64,000 nt of DNA, from NCBI RefSeq assembly GCF_000002985.6, contig NC_003284.9:2294001-2358000 (forward strand), given 5' to 3'. Every line of letters begins with the position of its first letter. Position 1 is the first letter of the stretch. Shown piece after piece: positions 35,968-47,700 of the stretch. The position numbers and the translations under genes were made by a program. The notes under the pieces were generated by a model, which made no database searches, was not told where the DNA came from, and worked only from the letters and a program-made list of their open reading frames with translations. This stretch comes from Caenorhabditis elegans. Its lineage: Eukaryota > Nematoda > Chromadorea > Rhabditida > Rhabditidae.

Positions 35968-38829
35968 ACCCTAAAATTTGAGGTGACTCGTATAGAAGTA
36001 AGTAAGTAGTTGTCTAACTTGCAACATTTGTTCACTGTGAATTGTCTTCTTACCAGGTCAATTGACAATTTCCCAAAGTACTTTAAAACACTGAGTATAT
36101 AAATGCCTTATAAAAATCAAGGTTCGCTAATGTCTCTCTCTCCAAACGGGCCAGAATGAGAATCCTCTTGAAACCGCCACACTCAACTTGTGCATACTCA
36201 TATTTGTCTACGTATGAGTTCGGCCATGGTGTTCACGCGTGAATGCTACTTTCAAATAAAGTGCGATGTCCTCCCCCCCTCCCTCACCTTATTCGTCTTG
36301 CATCCCACTCAGTTGTTCTACCGGGAGCCAGAGATCGGGTGTTTCGCGCATTTGAAAACAATAACACTTGTGCACGACACTCGGCTTTTGTGTCCATGTT
36401 CAACTCTGTTCAGCGCTGGCAATGTTACGGATGTTTCACTTTTTTTTTTTGGAGAGTGGTCATTTACATTTTTGGGTTTCCTTTCACAACGCTTCATTTT
36501 TGAGTGGTTCCAGGCGCATATTCTTGTCTGCAATGCGAAACCGGATTTTGACCCGTGTTCTCAGTCCACATGTTGATTGTTTCCTCAAAAGTGTGTTTAT
36601 GTGTGTGTCCTCTACATACTCACACCTCGCAGATGTATCAGATACTCTGAGACTCTCTCTCTAATTGACCTTTCCTTCTGAATCCGTTCTCTTTTATCTC
36701 GTCACCTCGCCTCTCTTGCCCTATGGGATACGTAGCAGCATCCATCTCCATTAAAACGCCATAGCTTCGCAGCCATTCCGACACTTCTTCTCAGCTGGAT
36801 GCTGTAATTTATCACCTCCTATTTTTTGACACCACATCCACAGATCAACTACCTCATGCTAGGAAATATGAAATACGTAGGAATAATGAGAGAGTATACG
36901 ATAAAGATATGTACAAGTGACACATTATTTGAGGGAGAAGAGATCAACATGTTTGATATGTAAGTTGGCCATCGTCGGCAATTGTATTATGTTCTTCACA
37001 CTTTTGTTATGTGTTGCAATTCAATTCCGAATGCAAATTGGTTGCTTCGTTTTCCGCACACAAGCCAATTTTTTTTTGTCGTTTAATATTCATTGGTAGA
37101 AGAGATAATGGTCACAATCGTAGGTGCATTTGCAGATGTTAGAATATCAAAATCTTATAAAAATAGTTGCTTCCGAAAATTGGGATTTTCGTCAATTGCC
37201 GAGTTTCTTAATTTTTGCTCTTTATGATAATTTGGCTATTCAACAATTTTCGTGTTAAAAATTTGAAGAAAAATGAATTTGGGGTTACTTTAGATAATTT
37301 GACAATTCCACAATTAATTTTTTAAAATTTTTTTACCGACTCAAAAAATGGATAAAACTCAATTTTTAATTAGTTTTTTTGAAAGTTGAAATTTAAAATG
37401 TTTTTTTTCTTTAAAAGTGATGCTAACACAGTTTTTACCACTTTTTGACTCGAAATAAAAAATTTTACAAGTTTTTTTTTTTGAAAAGCCTTACAACTAC
37501 ATTAATCATTTGGAAAATTTTACGCGACCCATGTTGTTCAATGTTTAGGAAAATATTTCAGTCCCAGTACCAAAATGTGTTTCAATCCCAATTTTTTCCA
37601 ATTGCTCTGTTTTTATTTTTCTCAAAAATGCCAAACCCTAAAACCTACTCCAAATTGGTTTCTACTTGGTATTGTTCCTCACGCTACTAAGAAATAATAT
37701 CATTTGAAAAAATAGTGATCGGAAGGAGGAAGAGTGGCATTTAAGTAGAGATTAATAGAACGGTTAGCGCTCAACCCATTCTCATTTTATTTATTTATGC
37801 TTCCTATATGGCGCATCCATCTCTACAACAATTTTGTCTCTATTCGCAACGTTTACTATTAGTATATGTTTATATAAAAATGATGATTTTCCGCCCATAA
37901 GATTTCACACGATTTCGGTTCACAAACATTTCATTCTCGTTCCTACTAGTTTCTAATCCCCTCAGTTTAATCCAATCCGTAATTGTGTTATTGTTGTCTA
38001 GATGGTAGAGTCAGTTCCGCGAAAAAACCTGAATCTCAATTTACTGTCGGTGGGCTATTGTTGACTATTTTTTAAAGCGTTGCGCTAAAGATCCGCACCA
38101 TTGCTGCAGACCATCTACGAGTCATACAGCTTGTAAAATGTTTTAATGAAACGCTTTCTGTGGATAATTGTTGTAAAATTTTTTATTTGAAATTGGCAAA
38201 AGCCTACACATAAAACCACTATGACAAAATATAATAGCAACAATTTTTTTAATTCTAAATTTTATATGATTTTTTGAAAATTTGGAAGAGTTCCAGTTTT
38301 TTTTCCCACTTTTTTGAAAGTCGTCAAACATTAAAGAAAAAATTCATTTGATTTTAATGGTATACTTTTTTTTTGAATATTAATATGGAAACATTGTAGG
38401 GAGTAAATAATTTTTTTATTTTTTGAAAAGTTTTGCTATGTGCTATCTCACTAAAATTATTTTTAATTGAAGGCATTTAATTTTCGCGGCATGATACGCA
38501 AAGTTATTAATTTGAATTTCTTTTTTTCTCTCAATACATTTAAAAATTATATAAAAATTTAGTGAAAAACTTTTAAAATAATCATCCAAATCAATGTTTA
38601 GTAATATACTGTGATCTATTCGAAGTTTAAAAATATCTGCATATTTTCTTTCAAAATTATTCCTCTTAATATAATTTGTGTCCAAAACGCGTTTTTTTTC
38701 GAAAAAAAAATTAAACTTGAACTTAATTGTATACTTTTAAATTCTAAAATGAAAATCGAAAAATCTAAGGAAAATATTTTGAGGTGCACCTACTAACACA
38801 CTTTTTATTAACTTTGTAATAAATTTTTC

Positions 38830-39200
38830 GAAGTAGCGCCAATTGAAAATTTGCTAGCTATGGTGCCAAAATGACCAAATATCATATTAATACTTTCCAA
38901 CATTTTTTTGGTAGTTAATCAGTTTTGCCATTTTTTTTTGGGTTTTGGAAGTCGTTGATCAAAAAAATTTTTCCTTCTATTATGGTCTTACTTACGTTCT
39001 GAATGTTAATATTCAAACTCATTAGGAATTCGAACATACTACAGTGCTATAGTTTTTTGTATTGGAAAAGTGACAAAAACTCAGTAATTGTCAAATTTAG
39101 ACTGTTATTAAAATTTTTTTTAGAACTATTTAAAAAAAAAGGTTTTATTATGATATTTGGTCGTTTTGGCATAGGAATAAATGACGGTACTCCTCCTTCA
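38830..39200. repeat. 'gtagcgccagtggg' family element
   Basis: Left block gaagtagcgccaattgaaa with ggtgccaaaatgaccaaat; right block tatgatatttggtcgttttg ending ggtactcctccttc. The centre holds 'gccatttttttttggg' and 'gaagtcgttgatc', as in other copies. Confidence 0.75.
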
Positions 39201-39423
39201 GAAGTACCTGGAATTTTTCTCAAACTTCCTCAATTTCATTTATAATTCGTGACATTCAAACTCAATTTCAAAGTGATATCTATTATTTTTCCTCACACTA
39301 TCCTCTGTGTCGTCTGCGCGCGACGGCATGCGAGATCATTAACCCGATTCAAAACGCTTACTGATTCCGATTTACGGATTCGACTTTTAATTTCTCCTTT
39401 ACGGATATATGTATTGTTTCAAA

Positions 39424-39445
39424 CCCCCCCCCCCCCCCCCCCCCC
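39424..39445 (+). repeat. Poly-C tract (22 C)
   Basis: Uninterrupted C run in intergenic DNA. Confidence 0.95.
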
Positions 39446-41741
39446 GCCTACACCTCGATTTATTAATGCGTCACTGATATGAAATTTGATAAAGATTGAT
39501 ATCACTCACTCACGTTTCAAAAGGCGTCTAGTTCTTTCTCTTCATATTGAGGTAAAAGTTCTCGGATTCTTGCTGCTGCTGCTGCTTAATTTGATATGTT
39601 CCAAGCCCAGTGAAACTGGGTCATTTATCCGGCCTTCTCTAATCAGGCATTTTCTTTATTAGCGCGTGATAGTGCGTGCGAAGCTTGTTATCTTTCCCAA
39701 CTCGAATGGGTATTTGCTTTCACACTATTTCACTATATTTTTCCCTCACTATACTTACGCAAGACCGTACTCATTGCATAATATGGTTCTCTCTATTTCT
39801 CTAGTTCTCACCTACTCCTTTTCGTTCTCTAATAACTATTGAAAGTGAAAAAATAATAATTTTCTTTCCCATGAATCACACTCAAAATTAATTAGAAAAC
39901 CGCTAAATAGAGAATTGAGAAACCAACAGGAATATACATAACTGAATATAGTTGGCCTACAGAGACAACCGGAAAGATGAGTATTGTTTTTTTTTTCGAT
40001 GTTTTTAAGTGTACACGCGGTACCGGCACACATAGCCCCCCCTTTGCCTAGCATACATACATAACGGGACGGTATTTTCTCTATGAGCCAGCTCGAGCCG
40101 GCTGTCTGTTACTATTGTATTTGTACACTGGTTTAGTCATTGTACACTGTTCTTCGGCCCGTTCTCTTTTATGCTCTCTTTTTTATTTATTCGTTATTTC
40201 CCTATATGGCACATGTGGCAAATTAGCCAGTTTCATTGTTTTTCGGAAATTGATCCGAACAACAAATGATGTCCAAACATACGATTTTCGTAATAAAAGT
40301 TGGGCGGTTTAAAATAATTTTTAGCCAAATGTTCTATCTCAAATTAGGTCGGAAATATACTTTTTTGAACTATTATCCTTAATTGCATATATTGGTAGAT
40401 TAACTTACGCTATGTCGTTGATTATTGTCAAAAATGCCAAAAATTCTTAGTCTATCGGCTTTAAGTGTACCTTAATCAATGAATTAACGTGAATTATACT
40501 ACCAAAATATGCGGTACGGAATTTTAAAAAATTAAATTCGGACCGCCGCGACACTGAAAAAAGACCAAAATCAAACATTTTAACTAAAAAATATGTTTTC
40601 TTTCAGAGAATTTTAATCTCAAAATTCGAATACATTTTAAGTCTATACGCTCAAGTTACCCAGAATCGTTACTCCTCCTTTAAAGTACATGAATCTTGTA
40701 ATGAAATACTCTTCCCTTAATTTGCAACCTTTTTCATCACACCTTCGAAAACTGTCTGAAACGATCATAATTGAGGGGTTCAATGTAATTGACCCATAAA
40801 CTGCGCTTTTTTCCCCTGGGCGCCCGAAACAAGTTGACGTCCAATAACAGGGTTAAAATGAAATGACCTTGCGCTCCTCCCGACTCGGAATACCGTTATT
40901 ATTACTCGATCTTTTCAAAACATAGCTTCCAATCTAATTTCGAACGGTTTCCATGGTGTGATCTTTTTGAAAACGCTTTGAAGTGCTTAACAGATTCCAT
41001 CCTTTGTTGATGTTTTTGGTGTTGTTGTTTGAGGTTAAAATATAAGGATTGTTTGAGTGTACAGTGCAAGATGGAAAGATGAATGTACTTATGTATTCAG
41101 TTTCACTAGCGCTTTTTCACTCGTCCCTTTCATTCTTGCCACTTGACCATAGCGCAAACTTCTGGTTTTTTATTTTCAAACGAAACAGTGTTGTTTTTTC
41201 AAAGAGCAGGATTTTGAATTTAACTGCGCCACATTTTTTAGTGTAGATAGTTAGTGTAGAATCGGACATTTTGAATTGCAACCTACATTTTTAAGTAATT
41301 TTGGTACTGGTGTATTAGATGTTGTTTCGAAATTTTTGCAAAGAATACAACTCCATAGTGACAAGTCTAAAATTCACTTTTTTTTTTTTTTTTAATTGAA
41401 AACATTTTGTGGTACGGTTGATACACAACAACCGTAATATCGAGCACAATGGACCACAATTTAAGTTTTATGTGATATTTTGAAAATGGGAAAAATCACA
41501 ATTTTCTTTTTTGGCATGATATTTAGACATTTGAAAATTATAGAAGCTGTTGTAGACAATTTTCTCACTGACGTCACCCCACAATTATTGAATAGTGTTC
41601 ACATTTTAAAATGTGTCAATTTACTTTTTTCTTCTTAGCAACATTTATTTGCAATTAATAATAATATCAATGGTTCGATTCAGATTGTTTAACGAGATCC
41701 TCAACAAAAAACGGTGACAGACAGAACAAAAGGCAATTGAA

Positions 41742-44700
41742 ATGAGGTGGGATTTTTTTATCTGGAGTTTTTTTTTTCAAATTTTCTATGTGATAAAACT
41801 GACCATATTTACAGGGACATGCAACCCCCGTCAATGGGACTCAATGGATTTGGCAGAAGAAGTCACAACTTTTCATCGCCGTCTCTCGTCGATTACAGAT
41901 CTCAGCCGCATCATTACGGATCCCAACCAAGCGTGAGAAATTTTCATTAACGGGCGACACTTTTTTCTCTCTTTCAACGCGTTTTTTGGCGCATTTACCA
42001 TATTAATGCGCATAATTAGAGATAGTTCATAAGTTTTTGGACATCCTGAAGAAAATACCGTAAAAGCATTTTTCGTCTCTTTTACGGACTTTTGCAATCG
42101 TCATTCTCCACCAAGACAAACATAATTTATGAATCAGAACAGTGAGATTAGTATTTCCCCGGTTTACTAGTTTACGATGAATCACTTGTTGTTTTGCTAA
42201 TGTGTCACTCACACCGACAATACACAAATTAGATTTCAGATAGTACAGAACGGAGGAAGCCAGTCTCCACCAGACTACGCCTTATTGTTCGACGCACCAG
42301 TTGTTGTTCTCAGATCTAAAAAGGTGAGATTTAAAGTTTAAAATTTTAGTGAATCTCAAAAAAATCTCAATATACTCTTTTACGTAATTTATGTGAAATT
42401 TTTAGAAATCACGATTTTATGTGTCGCGAGTTTATTTTTAGAATTTGGTTGTCTAGCAAAAAACAACCATAAAAATAGAAATGTATAATTTACTATTAGT
42501 TTTTTGATTTATATAAATTAAACTATTTGAAAAAAAAGTATGGTATTTCTTTTCAGCCTTGGAAAAACCGCTCTTTGAAAAAACCTAACTTGTTTTAGTA
42601 GATTTTATAGACGCTTCAAGTGCTTCCGGTTTTCAATCAAGAGTAGTAGTTCAGAAAATCGTAAAAAATTGTTTTTTTTTTTGAATGAGAAACCTCATTT
42701 TTGATTTTTTGAAGTCAAATTGAGTCTATTAAACGAGTAGTAACGATCCTGAAAAAGTGTTACATAGCCATAAAAATAGCTTATTGGCCCAATTTACATA
42801 TTTTATTGTATACTTATCAATCGAAAATGTACTTAAATCATACAAAAAAACTGGTAAAACCCATCAAAATAAGACAATGATTTTTAAAAAACCAATTCCG
42901 GCGGCACAAAAAATTAACAAAAATGAGTAATTTATACAGACAAAAATTTGGAACAATTACTCCCCTTTGAAGGAAAAAAATTTCCAAATTTCATTTAAAT
43001 TGAAAAACTCAGAAAAATTTTTACAAAGCTCGGTTTGCATTTTTTCAAACTTAGCTAAAATCGAAACGACTACCTCATTTCTGAATCCACTCCAGATTTC
43101 AAATTTAAAGAAGTAGCTTTTTTTTCCAAAATCTATATTTTTGAAATGCTCACATTGACATTTAGGGCTTTTAGGCAAGTTTTTGAAAAATTGTATCCTA
43201 TGAGAAATAATATTTGCTGCCAGTTGGAACCTTCAAATGCGTAGCTTTTTCTAACTTTTTTCAAAAATTAAGTTTACAGCCAAGCACCGTACGATCAGCA
43301 AAAGAAGAATCAAGGCTACGATCTCAACAGCCACCAAGCAACATTCAACGAGTTCAGGCAATCCGTAGCCGTCCACAGTCCACTGCATCTTACAACAGTT
43401 TAGGTAACATTTTTCGTATAATTAGCACCAGTTTCAGTTTTTTTTTCCAGCTTCATCCGGAATGGAAAATCTCCAGTGGCGAAATTCAGTTATGTCCTCT
43501 GTGACTCCAGATAATCGCCGGCATACGCTGTACGACGAAGAAGACAACCCACGAGTGGTGAGTTGGAATATTTTGGGCTTGAAAAAGAAGACAAGGGTGT
43601 TATTAACATGTCTCATTTATTTTTGAGATCAAGGGGGTATAAACTACTTTTAAATTTCATCAAGAGCCAACTAGAGTTTGTTTTAAGCAAGTGATAATAG
43701 TGGGAAAAGCTGGGAAGAGAGAGAGTGAGAGAGGGGGAGAGAGAAAACGTACGAAACATTGAACAGAAATTAGATAGTAATTTTTTTGCTGCTTATTGAA
43801 GAACATCGTCATACATGACTTGAACAGGAAGCATCTGGACTGCCGATGAGGATCTGTAAATTTTCAAACTGAAAAAAAAAACGGCGGTTTTAACAAGTTA
43901 ACTTACGGAGAATCATTCTGGTCTCCAACGAATCGTTTTCCAATGCGGAATCCGTAACGTCCAACGAGAAGGTTGCGACGTTTCTCCACATCGATATCCG
44001 AGTCCGCTGCCACTGTTGGTCGTGGATGCTCCTTCTCGTACTTTTCTCTGTAGGCAAGTGCTCTGTCACGGATTTGTTTCTCCGTTTCTACGTACAAAGG
44101 TGGGAGTCGAGAAGGTGGGGTTGGAAATCGCAACCAGGAAGGATCTTCCGATTGGGACTTTAGGAAGCGTTGGCGCCATTGTTCAGGTGATTCAGTTGCT
44201 CTGTAACTTGCGTTAACCACAATGATGGCACCAAGAAGGCTGAGAATTGTAACTGCTCTCATGACTTTAAAGAGGAGGAAGTACTTTGAGGAATAGTTGT
44301 ATAACTGGTTACGGAGGATTTGAGGTTAGATTGCTAGGCTTGTGGGTGGAGCAAAGTGCTCAAAGAGGCGGAGTCTTAAGCGAGCACTTTTCTTTCGCGG
44401 TTGCTGTAATTTCCGCGATTTAGGGATAAATCTTGGCAAAGCCGCGATGTTTGGCCGTCTCCCATTGAATATAAGGAAAAGCAAATCTTCAATAATGCAA
44501 AGAGACATGCGCAAAGAGACAGAACACGCATTCTTTTTTTGCGTCTGATTTCCTCAATTCACATTCACAACTCACTTATCGCGACCTCATGGTGAAAAAA
44601 AGCCTCGTGGTAGGAGAAAAGCAATCATGTGAAAACGATGGAGAAAGAGCAAAACTTCTTTTTTTTTATTCGTTCGGTTTTCAAAAGCAATCAACAACAG

Positions 44701-47700
44701 GAAGAGGATAGGAATAAAAAAAATAAATGGAGAGCAATCGGAACATCAGAAAAGAATAGCAAAAAAAATATGAGACAAGCTGAAGAAGACAAAAGAGAAG
44801 GGTTTTATTTATTGCCCTTTTTGAGGGCCTAATTGTATCCAATAAACCGGGGGGTTTCTGCTTGTCGGAACCTTTTTTCGGGGTGTTTTTTGCCTTGCTG
44901 AGCTGCGCTTTCGTCAGAGGTATTTTACTCTTTAAAAAACGAAAGCTTGAGAGCTCGCTGATTGATGGATGGTCCCAAAGGACTTGAAGCAGGAACTGGT
45001 TTTTTGGTCTCCAAGTGCACGAACGGAACATTTCGTTTTCCGGGACGCGAGCGCGTGTTAATCATGGATTGGTAGTGTTTGTTGATGTTGTTTCTGGAAA
45101 AAGTTGTTCTGATTGTAAATTTGGAAAACCTAAAAATAATTAGTTTGCAAAAACTACTGGTCTAGAATTATCAAATGTTTAGAATGTTGGATAAGTTTGT
45201 TCATTTTTTGGTGTCTACAAATTTGGAAAATTGGTATGATAGAGCGGTATCTAGGATTCACAAACAGTGCTGGCCAGAAAGATATCCACTTTTTGTTGCT
45301 TATAATAACATCATGATACTTCCACTAACTTTTCATTACAAATATGTTTTTTTGAGTTACAGTCGTTTTAGTAATTGTCATCAAAAATAGACTAACGAGA
45401 TGTCGGTTGCTTTATTACTTGCCATGATGTAAGTGAATAACTAAAACACGTGAACACATATAAACCTGATCACGAGCTATATTTTACCCGCCGAAGAATG
45501 TTTCATAACATTTTTAGATTTGTAGTTATACTCATTGCAAAAATAGTGAAATCATCAAAAAAATTTTGGTACTTGGGGATTACGTTCCCAGATTTTAAAA
45601 GTGAATTTCAATAAAAAAAACTAAAACTCTTCAATAAAAACCATCGAAGTTTTTTAGAAAATGAATGATCCTTTAAAAACGGAAAATCAGAACTTGGAAA
45701 TATCTGAAATTCTCGTTTTTGAAGAATTTTATAAAATCTTCTATTGTCTATATTAGAGAGTTTTCGTTTTTTTCTAATCTTCAAACACATTTGAGGGACC
45801 AACTGGCAAATTTTAACACTATACTGTCTAAAAAACATGCGAAAAATTTCAAAAAAACTCACAAAGATTCGGTGTTTTTCTGGTTTCTCATCAGCTCAAA
45901 AATACGTGTCAATTGATCTAAACTTTGCCTAGTGTGTGTTTCTTTCCGTTGTTCTGCTTTCAAAAGACACTCAACTTGCTCGAGACGTTTTCTGAAATGA
46001 TACTGTGTTTGCTGGCATTACCAGCGCTCACTAGAACTTACCTGAGCATCAGATTTTCTATGAATTCCAGAAATATATTGCTTGGAGAAAACGGAGAAAA
46101 TGTTGAAAAGTAATTTCTCTTAATTTTGTCGAAATTTCCATAGCCACTCGGATTTATATCAGTCTTCTCAACCTCTGGTCTTTCAAATTCAAACTGTGAT
46201 TTTAATGGATATCTCGAGAGCCCAAGTGGTTACGAAAATGTTAAACGTACCGCTATGGGCAGGGCACAGGCAAAATTGACCATTATGAAAATCAACGCAG
46301 TTTTGATGAAAGAGCTCCACATTTTAACATTCAGTGCATTTATTCCAAAACTGAAACACTAGTTTATGCTTGATACACGTGGTGACAGGCTGTCCCATCA
46401 CTGTTTGATCTACAAAAAATGCGGGAATTTTTTGGCAACAAAAATGTGACGTCAGCGAGTTCTAATTATGCGGAATCGGTTGAGAATTCTGCGTCCCTAC
46501 TCCCGCATTTTTCGCAGATCTACGTAGATCAAGCCGAAATGAGACACTCTGACACAGCATGTTGATAAAGTCTTTCCTTAAATGTGAAGTAGCGCCAGTG
46601 GGGAAATTTCTTCAAGACATGGTTATGGCACCACAATTACCAAATATTATAGTGAAAAATTATTAAAATTACTAAATTGATTTTTGAATTTTGAAAAATC
46701 TCAGTTGTTGCCACTTTTTTGAATGTCGTTCAAAAAAATTCCTTTGAATTTTATGGTCACATCTGCCAAATAACAATTTTCCTACAGGAGACAAAAATAC
46801 GACAGTGCTAAAGTTTTGCCTAAAAGTGGCCAAAACTCAGTATTTGCCACTTTTGACTGGCAATAAAACATTTTCATGGAAATTGTTGGAACAAATTTCG
46901 GCTCATTGGTGCAACTGGGCCTTTAAAACTGGACAACTTAAACATTAAAAAAAAACCAATAAAACAAAGTTTCAGATTCAGATTTTTGAGTCCGAAACAC
47001 AAGATATCAAAAACTTGAAACCGAGCAAAATAGCAGACTAATTTTCTCCCGTTTTTTCCAACTTCGGTTCCACTTTCTCATGAGTATTTTGGAGGCGTTT
47101 AATTGACTCTGAATTAGTCTGGTTTTGAAAATCGTATGATGTGTGCCCACCACTGTACTTTTTTCATAGCCTTCTTTATTAGCTTCTGCAGAAAAAATGG
47201 CATTTTTGAAACGAAGTTTTAAAGAAAAAATCTCAAGTTAACAGTTTTGTTTATTGAGAATAATTAGACAGATAAATGAAAACAATGCAAAATACGAAAT
47301 AATTGGTGTAGCGTTAAACATATCGGAATGATCCGGTTAACAATTAACATCAGAAAATTCATACTCCGATTGGGAATCCAGTTAGTTCGTCCGTTGTTCG
47401 TTTCCCTGGACGGAATCCGGCTCGCCCAATCGCAATCGACTTTTTCATGATTGGAAGGGTTCGGAGTCTCCAATAGCGCAAGCGCCCCTCACGAGTGTTG
47501 CGCAGGTAGTTTGCTCGGTGAAGGATCTGATTGAAATCGACTTGATCGACAACTCCTAATCCGCGGAAGACATCGATTCCACCCTGAAATTACGGTGCTT
47601 GTTGCCATTTGAAGGAACTCGATTTTGGGAATTTTTGAACTTATACTTTCAAAATATCCTCAAATGAATGAATTTTTTAATAAACTTTCGCGAAAGTTTT

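Larger units (their letters stand above)
29311..41741. other. Large intergenic region, repeat-rich, possible decayed exons
   Basis: Over 12 kb without a supportable complete gene. It contains foldbacks (30391-30735; 35534-35967; 38830-39200), degenerate family fragments (38150-38420, 41320-41580), a C22 tract (39424-39445), a fragment of the GC-rich repeat (34885-34990), three aactagtca units (34739-34770) and possible coding remnants at 31711-32105. The distal part presumably holds the promoters of the gamma-subunit gene (- strand) and the SAPCD2-like gene (+ strand). Confidence 0.5.

Noticed and set aside
47264..47473. 69-codon - strand gene in nlp-22
   Set aside because: A shadow of the true nlp-22 exon in another frame.
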